Made by a program: the position numbers and the translations under genes | Part shown: positions 15,877-25,358 of the stretch, piece after piece | Layout of the letters: each line of letters opens with the position of its first letter | Numbering within the stretch: position 1 is the first letter of the stretch | Notes under the pieces: generated by a model | Told to the model about the DNA's origin: nothing | Databases searched by the model: none | Seen by the model: the letters and a program-made list of their open reading frames with translations, nothing else | Source of the DNA: Betaproteobacteria bacterium UBA2592 | GTDB taxonomy: Bacteria; Pseudomonadota; Gammaproteobacteria; Burkholderiales; Rhodocyclaceae | Length of the DNA stretch: 55,610 bases | Assembly: GCA_002340095.1 (NCBI GenBank) | Contig: DDKS01000027.1 | Coordinates: 1 to 55,610 of the forward strand | Direction: 5' to 3'

Positions 15877-17133
15877 ATGAACGGCAACGTCATGACCACG
15901 GTGGGCATGGATTTCATCCAGGACTTCGGTATTGCCGTGGGCCTTGGCCTGCTGATGGGACTGGAACGGGAACGCAACCCTTCGGCGCGCGCTGGCCTGC
16001 GCACCTTCGGCCTGGTGGGGATGCTGGGCACCGTTGCTGCCCTGCTGGCAGAAAAGACGGGCACCAGTTGGCTGCTCGCCGCCGGCCTGCTGATGGTGGG
16101 CCTGATGATGGTGGCTGCCTACCTGATTCATCCGGACGAGAAAGACCCGGGCACCACCTCGGTGGTGGCGTTGCTGCTCTGCTACTGCTATGGCGCCATG
16201 ATCTGGTACGGCTATCAGACCCTGGCGGTGATGCTGGGCATTTCCACCACGGTGCTCCTCTATTTCAAGGCGGAACTGCGCAAGGTTTCGGAAAAGCTCA
16301 CCCGCAAGGACATCATTTCCATCTTGCAGTTTGCCGTCCTTTCCCTGGTCATCCTCCCCATCCTTCCCGACACCAACATGGGGCCCTATGATGCCCTTTC
16401 ACCCCGGCAGGTATGGTGGATGGTGGTGCTGATCTCCGGCTTCAGCCTGGCCGGCTATGCCGCCCTGCGCTTCATGGGCCAGCAGTTGGGCGCCCCTCTG
16501 CTGGGCATCTTCGGCGGTCTCGCTTCGAGCACGGCAACGACCCTTGTCTTTGCCCGCCACGCAGTGACCAGCGACTCCCTGGTGAAGCTTTCCCTGGTGG
16601 TGGTGCTGACGGCCAACCTGGTCGTGCTGTTCCGGCTCGGGGCCTATGCCGCCGTGCTGCAGCCTGGCCTATTGCAGGAACTGCTACCCATCCTGCTGGG
16701 CGGCCTGCTGTTTGGCAGCACCTACGTGCTGTTTGCCTGGCGGGGGCTCTCCAGCAAGGAGGAAATCCCCCTGATGGAATTCTCCAATCCGGCCGAGATC
16801 CGGACGGCCATGACCTTCGGCTGCATCTATGCGGTGGTGCTGGTGATCACAGCCGCCCTGTCCGACTATGCCGGCAGCAGCGGCCTCTACATCGCCTCCC
16901 TGGTATCGGGTCTCACCGATGTGGACGCCATCGCGCTCTCCTCGATGCGCCTTTATGGGCTGGAAAAGCTGAGTAGCGCGGAGACGGTCAACTCCATCAC
17001 CATCGCCATGCTCGCCAATCTGGTCTTCAAGCTCGGCATTGTCATCGCGGTGGCCGGGCGACGCATGGCCGGGCCGATCTCCGCCGGTTTCGGCACCATC
17101 GCCCTGGGAAGCTGCGTAGGCTGGATGCTCTGA
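15877..17133 (+). CDS. MgtC/SapB-DUF4010 membrane protein
   Basis: A 418-residue multi-pass inner-membrane protein with about 11-12 hydrophobic segments. The N-terminal third is MgtC/SapB-like (LGLLMGLERERNPSARAGLRTF, the family signature). The C-terminal two thirds match the DUF4010 plan (GGLASSTATTLVFARHA, LVSGLTDVDAIALSSM). The role is unknown; MgtC domains are linked to Mg2+ limitation and ATP-synthase control. I start it at ATG 15877 behind GAGGAAAAG rather than at 15811, which would overlap ispD. Confidence 0.88.
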   Translation: MNGNVMTTVGMDFIQDFGIAVGLGLLMGLERERNPSARAGLRTFGLVGMLGTVAALLAEKTGTSWLLAAGLLMVGLMMVAAYLIHPDEKDPGTTSVVALLLCYCYGAMIWYGYQTLAVMLGISTTVLLYFKAELRKVSEKLTRKDIISILQFAVLSLVILPILPDTNMGPYDALSPRQVWWMVVLISGFSLAGYAALRFMGQQLGAPLLGIFGGLASSTATTLVFARHAVTSDSLVKLSLVVVLTANLVVLFRLGAYAAVLQPGLLQELLPILLGGLLFGSTYVLFAWRGLSSKEEIPLMEFSNPAEIRTAMTFGCIYAVVLVITAALSDYAGSSGLYIASLVSGLTDVDAIALSSMRLYGLEKLSSAETVNSITIAMLANLVFKLGIVIAVAGRRMAGPISAGFGTIALGSCVGWML

Positions 17134-17154
17134 AACGCCCCCGCCCCGGGGCCC

Positions 17155-17874
17155 CTAGAGTTCCTGCAATTCCCTGACCAGCTTCCGGGATTCCAGTTCG
17201 ATGCCTTCCAGATAATGGGCCAGGAGGCGTCGCATCAGCTGCTTTGCCTCCTGCCGGGTGACGGGGTGCGCATAATCGTCCCGCGCCATGTCCAGCAGGG
17301 TCTGGCCGGCAATCAGCCCGGCTTCTTCCCGAAGCACGGGAACCGGGCCCTTTTCGATTTCATAGCGGTACAGGCGTCCGGCTTCGATCGCGCCCCCCTG
17401 CCAATCATGCTCCAAGGTCAGGCCGTAGCCCAATTCGGACAGCAGGGCGCACTCGAAGGTGCGCAGGTCCGCCTCATCCACCTGACCACGAGGGGTGCTC
17501 CCTAGATGCCGGAGTATCCGCGCATAGCAGTCGAACAAGCGGGGGTGGGAATCTTCCCGGGGCAGAAGCCGCAACAACAGCTCGTTCAGGTAATAACCGC
17601 AGAACAGGGGCATCCCGGTCAGCAGGGGCTGCCCCCCCTGCCACTCGGCCCGCACCAGGGTGAGCACCTCGCCCTTGCCAGACCAGGCCAGCTCCAGCGG
17701 CTGGAATGCCATGAGCAGGCCGCGCAGGGTCGAGTGGGGACGGCGTGCGCCCCGGGCCAGCAGGGCAACGCGGCCATGATCCCGGCTGAAGATCTCCACC
17801 AGAAGGCTGGTTTCCCGGTAGGGACGGGTATGCAGCACGTAGGCCGGCTGGCCATCCACCTTGCCGCGCGGCAT
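17155..17874 (-). CDS. recO: DNA repair protein RecO
   Basis: A 239-residue RecFOR mediator that loads RecA onto SSB-coated DNA. The N-terminal OB fold includes YVLHTRPYRETSLLVEIFSR, and a helical C-terminal domain follows. The zinc-finger cysteines of some RecO proteins are not obvious here, as in other proteobacterial members. It is the last gene of the rpoE-lepA-lepB-rnc-era run, starting 3 nt after the era stop. Confidence 0.95.
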   Translation of the reverse strand: MPRGKVDGQPAYVLHTRPYRETSLLVEIFSRDHGRVALLARGARRPHSTLRGLLMAFQPLELAWSGKGEVLTLVRAEWQGGQPLLTGMPLFCGYYLNELLLRLLPREDSHPRLFDCYARILRHLGSTPRGQVDEADLRTFECALLSELGYGLTLEHDWQGGAIEAGRLYRYEIEKGPVPVLREEAGLIAGQTLLDMARDDYAHPVTRQEAKQLMRRLLAHYLEGIELESRKLVRELQEL

Positions 17875-17877
17875 GGC

Positions 17878-18762
17878 TTATTCGTAGCCGAGACTTTTCA
17901 GCAGGCGCTCGTCGTCGGCCCAGCCCGACTTCACCTTGACCCAGACCTCCAGATAGACCTTGCCGTCGAAGAGGCGCTCCATGTCCTGGCGCGCCTCGGA
18001 GGCAATGCGCTTCAGGGCTTCGCCTCCCTTGCCGATCACCATGGCCTTGTGGCTCTCCTTGTCCACCACGATGGCAGCGTAGATGCGGCGCAGCTTGCCC
18101 TCCACCTCGAACTTTTCGATTTCCACCGTCACGGCGTAGGGCAGTTCGTCGCCCAGAAGGCGGAACAGCTTCTCGCGGATATATTCAGAGGCCAGGAAGC
18201 GCTCGCTCTTGTCGGTCAGCTCGTCTTCCGGGAACAGCAGTTCCTCGTGGGGCAGATGCTTGCGCGCCTCCTTGAGCAGGTCGTCGGTCTGGCGGCCCTT
18301 GACGGCGCTGACCGGCACCACGGCGGCAAACTCCCGCTTTTCCGCCACCCTGGCAAGAAAGGGCAGCAGGCTGGACTTGTCCTTGATCTGGTCGGTCTTG
18401 TTCACCACCAGGATCACCGGCACCGCCTCGGGCAGCAGGCGCAGCACCGCCTCGTCCTTGGCATCGAAACGGCCGGCTTCGATGACGAAGAACACCACAT
18501 CCACATCCGCGAGGGTCTGGGTCACCCCCCGGTTCATGGCCCGATTCAAGGCATTGGAGAAGCGGGTCTGGAACCCCGGAGTATCCACGAAGACATACTG
18601 GGCATCAGGGTGGGTGAGGATGCCCATGATCCGGTGCCGGGTGGTCTGGGCCTTGCGGGAGACGATGCTGATCTTCTCTCCCACCAGATGATTGAGCAGG
18701 GTGGACTTGCCCACGTTCGGGCGGCCGACGATGGCGATGTAGCCGGATCGGATGGGATTCAT
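17878..18762 (-). CDS. era: GTPase Era
   Basis: A 294-residue GTPase that assists 30S maturation and binds the 3' end of 16S rRNA. G1 is GRPNVGKS (13-20), G3 VDTPG, G4 NKTD and G5 SAVKG. A C-terminal KH domain has MVIGKGGEALKRIASEAR. Its ATG overlaps the rnc stop (ATGA at 18759-18762), the usual rnc-era coupling. Confidence 0.98.
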   Translation of the reverse strand: MNPIRSGYIAIVGRPNVGKSTLLNHLVGEKISIVSRKAQTTRHRIMGILTHPDAQYVFVDTPGFQTRFSNALNRAMNRGVTQTLADVDVVFFVIEAGRFDAKDEAVLRLLPEAVPVILVVNKTDQIKDKSSLLPFLARVAEKREFAAVVPVSAVKGRQTDDLLKEARKHLPHEELLFPEDELTDKSERFLASEYIREKLFRLLGDELPYAVTVEIEKFEVEGKLRRIYAAIVVDKESHKAMVIGKGGEALKRIASEARQDMERLFDGKVYLEVWVKVKSGWADDERLLKSLGYE

Positions 18763-19427
18763 GCCTTCAATTCCTTCAGGGCTTTTTCGGCGGCGGCCTG
18801 TTCCGCGAGACGCCGGCTGGCCCCCATGCCACGTGTGGCGATGCCCAGGGCATCAATCTGGCAGGCCACATGAAAGCGCTGGTCATGGGCTGCCCCGGTG
18901 GTTTCCAGCAGCTGATAACGCGGCAGGGGTTTGCGCCGGCCCTGCAGCCATTCCTGCAGGCGGGTCTTGGGGTCCTTCATGGACTGTCCGGGTACCAGGG
19001 CACCCAGCAGGGGAGCGAAGAGCCGGAGGATCAGGCCTGCCGCCGCATCGAAACCGGACTCCAGATACACCGCCCCGAACAGGGCTTCCAGAGCATCGGC
19101 CAGGATCGAGGGGCGCTGATGTCCGCCACTGCGCATCTCCCCTTCCCCGAGGCGCAGATGCTCGCCCAGGCGCAGCTGCAGGGCCAGTTGGTGCAGGCTT
19201 TCCTGGCGCACCAGATGGGCACGCAGGCGAGACAGGTCGCCCTCGGGAAGTTCGGGAAAACGCTCGAACAGGGCGCTGGCGATGACGCAGTTGAGCACCC
19301 CATCGCCAAGGAATTCCAGTCTTTCGTTGTGGCTGCTGCCGTGACTGCGGTGGGTCAGGGCCGTCTGCAGCAGGCGCTTGTCCTTGAAGCAGTAGCCCAG
19401 GGCCAGTTCCAGAGGTTCATGGGCCAT
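18759..19427 (-). CDS. rnc: ribonuclease III
   Basis: A 222-residue double-strand-specific endoribonuclease for rRNA and mRNA processing. The signature ERLEFLGDGVLN contains E38 and D42; the second metal-binding set is in DALEALFGAVYLE. A C-terminal dsRBD (about 150-220) ends in AAAEKALKEL. The gene lies between DUF4845 and era, in the common lepB-rnc-era order. Confidence 0.97.
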   Translation of the reverse strand: MAHEPLELALGYCFKDKRLLQTALTHRSHGSSHNERLEFLGDGVLNCVIASALFERFPELPEGDLSRLRAHLVRQESLHQLALQLRLGEHLRLGEGEMRSGGHQRPSILADALEALFGAVYLESGFDAAAGLILRLFAPLLGALVPGQSMKDPKTRLQEWLQGRRKPLPRYQLLETTGAAHDQRFHVACQIDALGIATRGMGASRRLAEQAAAEKALKELKA

Positions 19428-19433
19428 GGAGGA

Positions 19434-19790
19434 TCAGTTGGAACTGCCTCTGAAATCGATCACCAGACTGATGTTGGCCACCAGGGGAACCCGCTTTTCA
19501 TAGGAAAAGGACACCACGAGCTGGCCGGCCTCCTTGGTGATTTCCAGGTCCTGGGCGTCCACGGAGGGAAAATCGTTGATCTGGTCATACTTGGAAAAAG
19601 CCTTGCGGATGTCGGCCACCGTGGCCTCCACGGGCGCCTCGGACACCACGGTCTTGACGGTCTTGAGAAGGCTCTGATACTCGATGAACGCGGGCACGAG
19701 CTTCATGCCCACAAGCGCCACCAGGGCAATGACGACGCACCAGATGATGAGCGTACCCAATGCGAGCCCAGCCTGTCTTTTCATAACCAC
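19434..19790 (-). CDS. DUF4845 membrane-anchored protein
   Basis: A 118-residue protein with one N-terminal TM helix (about 8-28) and a small alpha/beta extracytoplasmic domain. DUF4845 proteins are found between lepB and rnc in many beta- and gammaproteobacteria, as here (gaps of 3 and 6 nt). The function is unknown. The conserved position next to signal peptidase I suggests a role at the membrane, but that is inference only. Confidence 0.88.
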   Translation of the reverse strand: MVMKRQAGLALGTLIIWCVVIALVALVGMKLVPAFIEYQSLLKTVKTVVSEAPVEATVADIRKAFSKYDQINDFPSVDAQDLEITKEAGQLVVSFSYEKRVPLVANISLVIDFRGSSN

Positions 19791-19793
19791 CCC

Positions 19794-20582
19794 CTACTTG
19801 AAGGACCCGATGCGGCCCAGGTCGGAAAAATTCAACCAGATGAAGAAAGCCTTGCCGACGATGTTCTCTTCCGGCACGAATCCCCAGGCGCGGCTGTCGC
19901 GGCTGTTGTCGCGGTTGTCGCCCATGACGAAATAATGGCCGTCGGGAACGCGGCAGATGACGCCTGCGGTATTGTATTTGCAATTCTCCCGCCCGGAAAA
20001 ACGGCTGGCATCCGGAATGTAGGCCGGCGCATCGGCATCGTTGAGGACGGAATAACTCACATCCCCCAGGGTTTCCCGGTAGCGCTTTGAATAATAGAGG
20101 CGTTCGGGGTGCAGGTAATCGTCCTCGGCCTCGACGGGAACGGGCTTGCCATTGATGGAAAGCCGCTTGTTCTGATACGCGACCGTATCTCCGGGCAGAC
20201 CCACCACCCGCTTGATGTAATCGAGACTCGGATCCTCGGGATAGCGGAACACCATCACGTCGCCCCGGGCCGGCCGGTTCACGTCGATGATCTTCTTGTT
20301 GATCACCGGCAGGCGGATGCCGTAGGTGTATTTGTTCACCAGGATGAAGTCCCCCACCAGCAGGGTAGGAATCATCGAGCCGGAAGGAATCTTGAAGGGT
20401 TCGACGATGAAGGAGCGCAGCACGAACACCACGAGGATCACCGGGAAGAAGCTGGCGCCGTACTCGACCCACCAGGGGTCCTTGTCCGACTTGCTGCGGT
20501 GCTTCTTCAGCCAGATCAGGTCCACCAGCCAGATGATGCCGGTGACCACCAGCAACACGAAAAGGATCAGGGCAAAGTTCAT
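19794..20582 (-). CDS. lepB: signal peptidase I (LepB)
   Basis: A 262-residue inner-membrane protease that cleaves Sec/Tat signal peptides. Two N-terminal TM segments (about 3-22 and 43-60) precede the catalytic domain. The Ser-Lys dyad is S69 in IPSGSMIPTLLVGDF and K124 in DYIKRVVGLPGD. GHYFVMGDNRDNSRDSR is the conserved box E. I start at ATG 20582, since the open frame before it overlaps the end of lepA. lepA ends 13 nt upstream. Confidence 0.97.
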   Translation of the reverse strand: MNFALILFVLLVVTGIIWLVDLIWLKKHRSKSDKDPWWVEYGASFFPVILVVFVLRSFIVEPFKIPSGSMIPTLLVGDFILVNKYTYGIRLPVINKKIIDVNRPARGDVMVFRYPEDPSLDYIKRVVGLPGDTVAYQNKRLSINGKPVPVEAEDDYLHPERLYYSKRYRETLGDVSYSVLNDADAPAYIPDASRFSGRENCKYNTAGVICRVPDGHYFVMGDNRDNSRDSRAWGFVPEENIVGKAFFIWLNFSDLGRIGSFK

Positions 20583-20595
20583 GGGGTCTCGAATC

Positions 20596-22386
<1,791 letters not shown>

Positions 22387-22420
22387 GGGTCAGGGCTTGC
22401 AGGCTAAAGAACGGGCACGG

Positions 22421-22426
22421 ATTATA
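22421..22426 (-). promoter_or_regulatory. candidate internal -10 upstream of lepA
   Basis: Reading the minus strand, 22426-22421 is TATAAT, 35 nt before the lepA GTG. No good -35 is visible at 16-18 bp (the region is GC-rich). It lies in the only sizeable gap of the rpoE-recO run apart from the operon head. Confidence 0.4.
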
Positions 22427-22470
22427 CCTTGAGCCGCCCGCCGCCGCCCGTCGGCGGCGATGCCACAGCA

Positions 22471-22728
22471 TCAGGAACGAAGACACTCCAGGGCCTGCCT
22501 GACCCGGGGCTCGTCGAGGAAGTAGTGGCAAAGCTCCTGCCCGTCCAGCAGCAGGACCGGCACCAGCTCGTCATAGCGGGCCTCCAGGGCCGGATCGGCA
22601 TCCACGTCGAGCACCTGCAGCCCCACGCCGAATTCATCGAGCAGGGGCCGCAGAGCGGCTTCCATGTCATGGCACAGATGGCAGTAGGTCCTGCTCATCA
22701 ACGTCAGTTGCGGGATACGGTCAGTCAC
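22471..22728 (-). CDS. glutaredoxin-family protein (DUF836-like)
   Basis: An 85-residue thioredoxin-fold protein with the redox motif CHLC in SRTYCHLCHDME. It has a cis-Pro region (VPVLLLDG) and a short C-terminal helix, typical of the small glutaredoxin/DUF836 group often found next to lepA. I chose GTG 22728, which gives the family-like start VTDRIPQLTLMSRTYC and overlaps the mucD end by 8 nt (GTGACTGA). The ATG at 22698 would remove the first beta strand. Confidence 0.85.
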   Translation of the reverse strand: MTDRIPQLTLMSRTYCHLCHDMEAALRPLLDEFGVGLQVLDVDADPALEARYDELVPVLLLDGQELCHYFLDEPRVRQALECLRS

Positions 22729-24133
22729 TGATGCCCTTGATGGTAATGAAGGTCTGCATGTCGCCCCGGCGTACCAGCAAGGTGACGTTGGCGCCACGGC
22801 CAAACTGGGACAGCAGCCGGTTGAACTGGTCCACGGAGCGGACCTCCGTGGTCACCCCCCGGTTGATCAGGGCCAGGATGATGTCGCCGGGGCGCAGATC
22901 GGCCCGGGCCACATTACCGCGTAGATCCTCCACCAGCAGGCCGCCGGAAATTCCGAGCTGACGCCGCTGCTCCGGGGAAAGCTCGCTCACCACCAGCCCC
23001 AGGCGGCTGGCCTGCTGTTCACTCCGAGGCGCCTTGCCCTGACGCAGGGGCAGCGCCCGCTCCTCGGACACCTCGCCCACGGTAAGGCTGACCTCCTTAT
23101 GGTTGCCCTTGCGCCACAACTGCACGCCAACCCGGGTGCCCGGCCGGGTGCCCGCCACGATGCGGGGCAGATCGGCCGAATTCTGGATGACCTTGCCGTC
23201 GAAGCGCAGGATCACGTCGCCGGGTTCGATGCCGGCAGCTTCGGCCGGACCGCCCTTCTCCACGGAATTGACGATGGCGCCCATGGGCCGCTCGAGCCCG
23301 AAGGATTCGGCCAGCTCCCGGGTCACTTCCTGGATCACCACCCCCATGCGCCCCCGGCTTACCTTGCCGCTGGTGCGCAACTGGCTCTGGATATCCATGG
23401 CCACGTCGATGGGAATGGCGAAGGAAAGCCCCATGTAACCGCCGCTGCGGCTGTAGATCTGGGAGTTGATGCCCACCACCTCGCCATTCATGTTGAACAG
23501 GGGGCCACCGGAATTGCCGGGATTGATGGCCACATCGGTCTGGATGAAGGGTACGTAATTTTCCTGGGGCAAGGAGCGCCCTTTGGCCGAGACGATGCCG
23601 GCGGTGACGGAATTCTCGAAACCGAAGGGGGAGCCGATGGCCACCACCCACTCCCCCACCCGCAGACGGCTTGGATCCCCCAGCCGGGCCACTGGCAGGC
23701 CGGTGGCCTCGATCTTGATCAGCGCCACGTCGGTGCGCCGGTCGCTGCCGATGATGCGGGCACGGAACTCCCGCTTGTCGTTGAGGCGCACCGTCACCTC
23801 GTCCGCCCCGTCCACCACATGGGCATTGGTAAGAATGTAGCCATCCTGGCTGACGATGAATCCGGAACCCAGGGAACGGCTTTCCGACTCCCGGGGGATG
23901 CCCGGGATGCCCCGGGGCATGAAGCGCCGGAAGAGTTCGGCCATGGGGTCGTTTTCATCGAAGGGGAAAGCCTGGGTCGAGCGATTGCGCAGGATCTGGG
24001 TGGTGCTGATGTTGACCACCACCTGCCCCTGGCGTTCGGCCAGTTCGGTGAAATCCGGCAGGACACGGCCCGCCTGGGCCTGGACGGAAAACGCCAGGAA
24101 CAACAGTGCAGCAAAGGAAAAAATTCGCATCAT
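22721..24133 (-). CDS. mucD: periplasmic Do/DegP-type serine protease (MucD)
   Basis: A 470-residue HtrA protease/chaperone. A signal peptide (1 to about 21) precedes the trypsin-like domain with H104 (TNAHVVDG), D135 (RTDVALIKIE) and S208 (GNSGGPLFN). Two PDZ domains follow (about 260-360 and 375-465). It degrades misfolded envelope proteins and in relatives restrains the sigma-E response. I start at ATG 24133; a GTG at 24136 has better spacing (8 nt) to AGGAGG and would add one residue. It lies 7 nt after rseC. Confidence 0.93.
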   Translation of the reverse strand: MMRIFSFAALLFLAFSVQAQAGRVLPDFTELAERQGQVVVNISTTQILRNRSTQAFPFDENDPMAELFRRFMPRGIPGIPRESESRSLGSGFIVSQDGYILTNAHVVDGADEVTVRLNDKREFRARIIGSDRRTDVALIKIEATGLPVARLGDPSRLRVGEWVVAIGSPFGFENSVTAGIVSAKGRSLPQENYVPFIQTDVAINPGNSGGPLFNMNGEVVGINSQIYSRSGGYMGLSFAIPIDVAMDIQSQLRTSGKVSRGRMGVVIQEVTRELAESFGLERPMGAIVNSVEKGGPAEAAGIEPGDVILRFDGKVIQNSADLPRIVAGTRPGTRVGVQLWRKGNHKEVSLTVGEVSEERALPLRQGKAPRSEQQASRLGLVVSELSPEQRRQLGISGGLLVEDLRGNVARADLRPGDIILALINRGVTTEVRSVDQFNRLLSQFGRGANVTLLVRRGDMQTFITIKGISD

Positions 24134-24140
24134 CACGTGC

Positions 24141-24590
24141 TCATCCTCCTGAAGACTTGATCTGGCCGATATGGGGTTCGGCGCCGGTTTTTCCAGCGCT
24201 CCCAGGCGCATGGCGCCGCACCAGCAGAAAAGCGGCGAGGCACCCCGCCACGCCCCCGAGCAGCGCCCCGTGCTCACCGCCGAGACGGTCTCCCAGCAGC
24301 GCCCCGACGATCAGGCCCAGCAGCGGCAGGCCATAGGCCAGGGTCGCATAGCGGCCGAGGGCCCCGGCCGGCAGGATGATGCTGACCAGGTCCCCGGGCT
24401 TCGCCCCCACAGCATTCCGCACCCGGTACTGGCGTGGCGTGCTGCAGAACATTCGTGTCAGCTGCTGGCCGCCGCAGCCGCCGGCTTCGTGGCAGCGGCC
24501 GCAGCCCCCCCCTTCCACCTGCACCAGGGCGAAATCCCCGTCCAGCCCGGTGACCCGGCCGACCTGCTCGCTCTCTGCCTGGATTGCCAT
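24141..24590 (-). CDS. rseC: SoxR-reducing system protein RseC
   Basis: A 149-residue inner-membrane protein. The cytoplasmic N-terminal domain contains a Cys cluster (C30, C33, C39 and a later Cys) in GGGCGRCHEAGGCGG. Two TM helices (about 83-104 and 109-127) follow. RseC/MucC belongs to sigma-E operons and to the Rnf/SoxR-reducing system. Here it directly follows rpoE (11-nt gap), without rseA or rseB. Confidence 0.92.
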   Translation of the reverse strand: MAIQAESEQVGRVTGLDGDFALVQVEGGGCGRCHEAGGCGGQQLTRMFCSTPRQYRVRNAVGAKPGDLVSIILPAGALGRYATLAYGLPLLGLIVGALLGDRLGGEHGALLGGVAGCLAAFLLVRRHAPGSAGKTGAEPHIGQIKSSGG

Positions 24591-24601
24591 GGTCCCCTTG
24601 G

Positions 24602-25201
24602 CTACCAGCGCTTGTCGGGCGCCACGTCGAGCAGAGGGCGCAGCTTGTTGGCCACGGCCTCCCGAGCCCGGAAGATGCGCGAGCGCACCGTGCCGATGGG
24701 GCAGTCCATGATCCGGGCGATCTCCTCGTAGGAAAGCCCTTCGATCTCGCGCAGCACGATGGCATTGCGCAGCTCTTCCGGCAGGCTTTCCATGGCCTGA
24801 TTGACCGTCTGGCCGATCTGCTTGGTCATCAACAGGCTCTCGGGCGTGTCGATATCCCGAAGCAGGCCCCCCTCGGAAAAGGTCTCGGCCTCGTCATTGC
24901 TGAATTCGGTGGTGGTGGGAGCGCGGCGTCCCTGGGAAACCAGATAGTTCTTGGCGGTATTCACCCCGATCCGGTAAAGCCAGGTGTAGAAGGCGCTCTC
25001 CCCCCGGAAAGCGGGCAAAGCCCGGTAGGCCTTGATGAAGGCTTCCTGCACCACATCTTCCACCTCGGCACTGTCCTTGACCAGCCGGGCCACCAACCGG
25101 GCCAGCTTGCGCTGGTACTTGGCCACCAGGGTATCGAAGGCCAGCCGATCACCTTGCTGGGCCTTTTCCACCAGTTGCTGGTCTATTTCACGCTCGCTCA
25201 T
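24602..25201 (-). CDS. rpoE: ECF sigma factor RpoE (AlgU)
   Basis: A 199-residue group 4 sigma factor. Region 2 includes AFIKAYRALPAFRGESAFYT, and region 4 includes SYEEIARIMDCPIGTVRSRIFRAR. It closely resembles AlgU/RpoE of envelope stress. The start is ATG 25201 (MSEREIDQQLVEKAQQGD); an ATG at 25213 would add four residues. It heads a run through rseC, mucD, grx, lepA, lepB, DUF4845, rnc, era and recO. No anti-sigma gene (rseA/mucA) or rseB follows it here. Confidence 0.96.
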   Translation of the reverse strand: MSEREIDQQLVEKAQQGDRLAFDTLVAKYQRKLARLVARLVKDSAEVEDVVQEAFIKAYRALPAFRGESAFYTWLYRIGVNTAKNYLVSQGRRAPTTTEFSNDEAETFSEGGLLRDIDTPESLLMTKQIGQTVNQAMESLPEELRNAIVLREIEGLSYEEIARIMDCPIGTVRSRIFRAREAVANKLRPLLDVAPDKRW

Positions 25202-25237
25202 GCGGATGGGCATCTCTGAGGATTTCGGGTAGGGCGA

Positions 25238-25243
25238 AGTATA
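25238..25243 (-). promoter_or_regulatory. candidate -10 for rpoE
   Basis: TATACT on the minus strand (25243-25238) lies 37 bp before the rpoE ATG. A TGAACAT element about 15 bp before a TTC/TCG further downstream resembles a degenerate sigma-E -35, so autoregulation is possible. Neither match is strong. Confidence 0.35.
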
Positions 25244-25328
25244 CCCCAGCCCATGTTCATGACTGTGCCAAACATACAGCCCTTGTGACCGAATGTAATG
25301 ACCGCACCGGGCTGCAAGCCCGGCCGCG

Positions 25329-25337
25329 TGCTATATT
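25329..25337 (+). promoter_or_regulatory. extended -10 promoter for nadB
   Basis: TGCTATATT is an extended -10 (TG-N-TATATT) 21 bp before the nadB ATG. No -35 match is needed for this class and none is evident. A GAAGG Shine-Dalgarno follows. Confidence 0.55.
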
Positions 25338-25358
25338 CGCGCCACTTTTTCCCGAAGG

